DNA of 6,546 bases from an uncultured Oscillibacter sp. GTDB taxonomy: Bacteria > Bacillota > Clostridia > Oscillospirales > Oscillospiraceae. The notes beneath the pieces are model-generated. The model was not told the DNA's origin, did no database searches, and saw only the letters and a program-made list of their open reading frames with translations. Every line of letters begins with the position of its first letter. The first letter of the stretch is position 1. The stretch lies in NCBI GenBank assembly GCA_900550685.1, contig URTS01000102.1:1-6546 (forward strand), given 5' to 3'. Positions 4,913 to 6,546 of this stretch are shown here, in pieces. Position numbers and translations under genes: made by a program.

Positions 4913-6546
4913 TCACTGCTCCTGGGCAGTCTCGGACAGCTTTTTCAGCTCTTCCTCCTCCAGCACCCGGTAGGCCACCTTGCCCACCAGGGTCTTGGGC
5001 AGTTCGGACCGGAACTCGATGTCGTAGGGCAGGGCGTATTTAGCCACGTTCTTGCGGATGTAGGTCATGAGAACATCCTTGGTCTCCTCGTTGGCGGGGA
5101 CGCCGGGCTTGAGCATAACAAATGCCTTTACCTTCTGCATTTTCAGCTTGTCCGGCACGCCGATGACACAGCTCATCTGCACCAGCTCATGAGCGTCGAA
5201 AATATTCTCCATCTGGGAGGGGTACACATTGTAGCCGCTGGTGACGATCATCCGCTTGATGCGCTGCTTGAAGTAGACGAAGCCGTCCTCATCCATATAG
5301 CCCAAATCGCCGGTGTGGACCCAGGTGAGGCCGTCGGCGTGGGTCTGGAGGGTCTGGGCCGTCTCCTCCGGGTGGTGGAGATAGCCCATCATCACCGTGG
5401 GGCCTGCCAGGCAGATCTCGCCGTCGGTTCCGGCGGGCAGTTCCTTCTGGGTACCGTGCTCCACGATTTTATAATAGGTGTCCGGGAAGGGAATGCCGAT
5501 GGAGCCCTCCCGGGAGATGTGGTAAGGCGTCAGGCAGGAGGCGGTGACGCACTCCGTCAGGCCATAGCCCTCCCGCACCTGAATGGTAGCGTGATGGTCA
5601 AAGAGGAACTTGTCGAACCGCTTCTTCAATTCCACAGACAGGCTGTCGCCGCCGGAATAAACGCCCTTCAGGCAGCTGAGGTCTGCGTTCTTCATCTTGG
5701 GCAGCCGCAGCAGGGCCTCATACAGGGTGGGCACACCGGCGATCAGGTTGCAGCGGTATTTCAGCAGCAGCTTGGCGTAGCTGTCCGGGGTGAACCTGGG
5801 CACCAGAATGCAGCAGCCGCCGTTGACCAGCATGGAGTGGATGGACACACCCAGGCCGAAGCCGTGGAACATGGGCATCACCGCCAGCATCTTGTCTCCG
5901 GGACGGAACATGGGGTTGGTGGCAATGATCTGGGCCCCCAGGGCGTTGAAGTTCAGGTTGGTGAGCTGGATGCCCTTGGTGACGCCGGTGGTGCCGCCGG
6001 AATAGAGGATCACCGCCTCGTCCCCGGCCTTTTTCTCCACCTTGTACTTCCAGTGGTAGCCAAGGCCCCGGTGCAGGAACTCATGCCACCGGAGGACCGG
6101 AGCGTCTTTGGGGATCTTTGCCTGTTTACGGCCCTCGGTGAGCATGTAACCCACCCGCACTGGCTTGGACAGGGCATCCGGAATGGAGGCCAGGATGATG
6201 TTGTCCAGGGTCACGTTCTGGCGGATGGCTTCAAACTTGTGGTAGAACTGGTCCAGGGTCACGGCGAAGATGGAGCCGGATTCCTTCAGATAAAACTCGA
6301 TCTCCTTCTCGCTGGAAAGGGGATGGATCATGTTGGCGGTGGCCCCCACCAGGTTGATGGCATAAAACATAGTGACCGCCTGGGGGCAGTTGGGCATGGC
6401 CATGGTGATCTTGTCCCCGGGACGGACGCCGGTGGCCTTCAGTGCCCGGGCGCAGAGGTTGATCTCCGCCACCATGGTGCGGTAGGTGGTTTTCCGGCCC
6501 ATGAACACATAAGCGGTGTTGTTGGGGTATTTTTCCGCGCAGCGCT
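4913..6546 (-). CDS. AMP-forming acyl-CoA synthetase (fatty acid-CoA ligase type), 5' end outside window
   Basis: This is a member of the adenylate-forming ANL superfamily, which activates a carboxylic acid with ATP and transfers it to CoA. In the visible 543 residues the order of motifs is complete: P-loop YSGGTTGVTKG (6004-5972), YGLTE (5566-5552), TGDLG (5314-5300) followed by a KQRIKRMIVTSGYNVYP hinge, and the C-terminal catalytic Lys in LVGKVAYR (codon 4981-4979). The sequence resembles long-chain fatty acid-CoA ligases, but acyl specificity cannot be read from motifs alone. The frame stays open to the right edge and encodes AEKYPNNTAYVFMGRKTTY, a usual N-terminal segment of the family. 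The GTG at 6508 is therefore internal and the true start lies upstream of the window. Expected full length for the family is about 550-570 aa, so little is missing. The gene converges with trpB2 and no functional link to it is evident. Confidence 0.93.
   Translation of the reverse strand, partial: RCAEKYPNNTAYVFMGRKTTYRTMVAEINLCARALKATGVRPGDKITMAMPNCPQAVTMFYAINLVGATANMIHPLSSEKEIEFYLKESGSIFAVTLDQFYHKFEAIRQNVTLDNIILASIPDALSKPVRVGYMLTEGRKQAKIPKDAPVLRWHEFLHRGLGYHWKYKVEKKAGDEAVILYSGGTTGVTKGIQLTNLNFNALGAQIIATNPMFRPGDKMLAVMPMFHGFGLGVSIHSMLVNGGCCILVPRFTPDSYAKLLLKYRCNLIAGVPTLYEALLRLPKMKNADLSCLKGVYSGGDSLSVELKKRFDKFLFDHHATIQVREGYGLTECVTASCLTPYHISREGSIGIPFPDTYYKIVEHGTQKELPAGTDGEICLAGPTVMMGYLHHPEETAQTLQTHADGLTWVHTGDLGYMDEDGFVYFKQRIKRMIVTSGYNVYPSQMENIFDAHELVQMSCVIGVPDKLKMQKVKAFVMLKPGVPANEETKDVLMTYIRKNVAKYALPYDIEFRSELPKTLVGKVAYRVLEEEELKKLSETAQEQ

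Overview
The window reads as ordinary chromosomal DNA of a GC-rich, low-GC-phylum bacterium, most likely a gut Clostridia member of the Oscillospiraceae/Ruminococcaceae type. The reasons are GC-rich coding regions set in AT-rich intergenic gaps, strong AGGAG-type ribosome binding sites, TTGACA/TATAAT-like promoters with 17-nt spacers, and a T-box riboswitch, which is a typically Firmicutes regulator. The genus is an inference. No mobile element, CRISPR array, rRNA or tRNA gene was seen.

Layout. (1) Positions 1-727, minus strand: the N-terminal 242 residues of the membrane AAA+ protease FtsH, cut by the left edge. (2) Positions 728-938: a divergent intergenic region with a clear promoter for obg, a weaker one for ftsH and a short AT-rich inverted repeat. 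(3) Positions 939-2225, plus strand: complete ribosome-assembly GTPase Obg, 428 aa. (4) Positions 2227-2267: a perfect 18-bp hairpin acting as a shared terminator between obg and the convergent gene. (5) Positions 2274-2762, minus strand: a 162-aa HD-domain metal-dependent phosphohydrolase of unknown substrate. (6) Positions 2763-3320: promoter plus a full T-box leader. (7) Positions 3321-4709, plus strand: a stand-alone TrpB2-type tryptophan synthase beta chain. (8) Positions 4710-4912: two hairpin terminators. (9) Positions 4913-6546, minus strand: an AMP-forming acyl-CoA synthetase that runs off the right edge.

How they work together. The strongest regulatory story is the trpB2 unit. A sigma-A promoter at 2935-2963 drives a leader in which specifier loop, antiterminator bulge and terminator can all be placed base by base. 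The specifier codon is UGG (Trp), and the antiterminator bulge is UGGC, whose variable C matches the G discriminator base of bacterial tRNA-Trp. Two independent positions therefore say that uncharged tRNA-Trp turns on this gene. No trpA or other trp gene lies next to it, which suggests indole salvage or a TrpA-independent role. The remaining genes are housekeeping (ftsH, obg) or generic (HD protein, acyl-CoA synthetase) with no evident functional link to trpB2. I see no convincing undescribed multi-gene system here.
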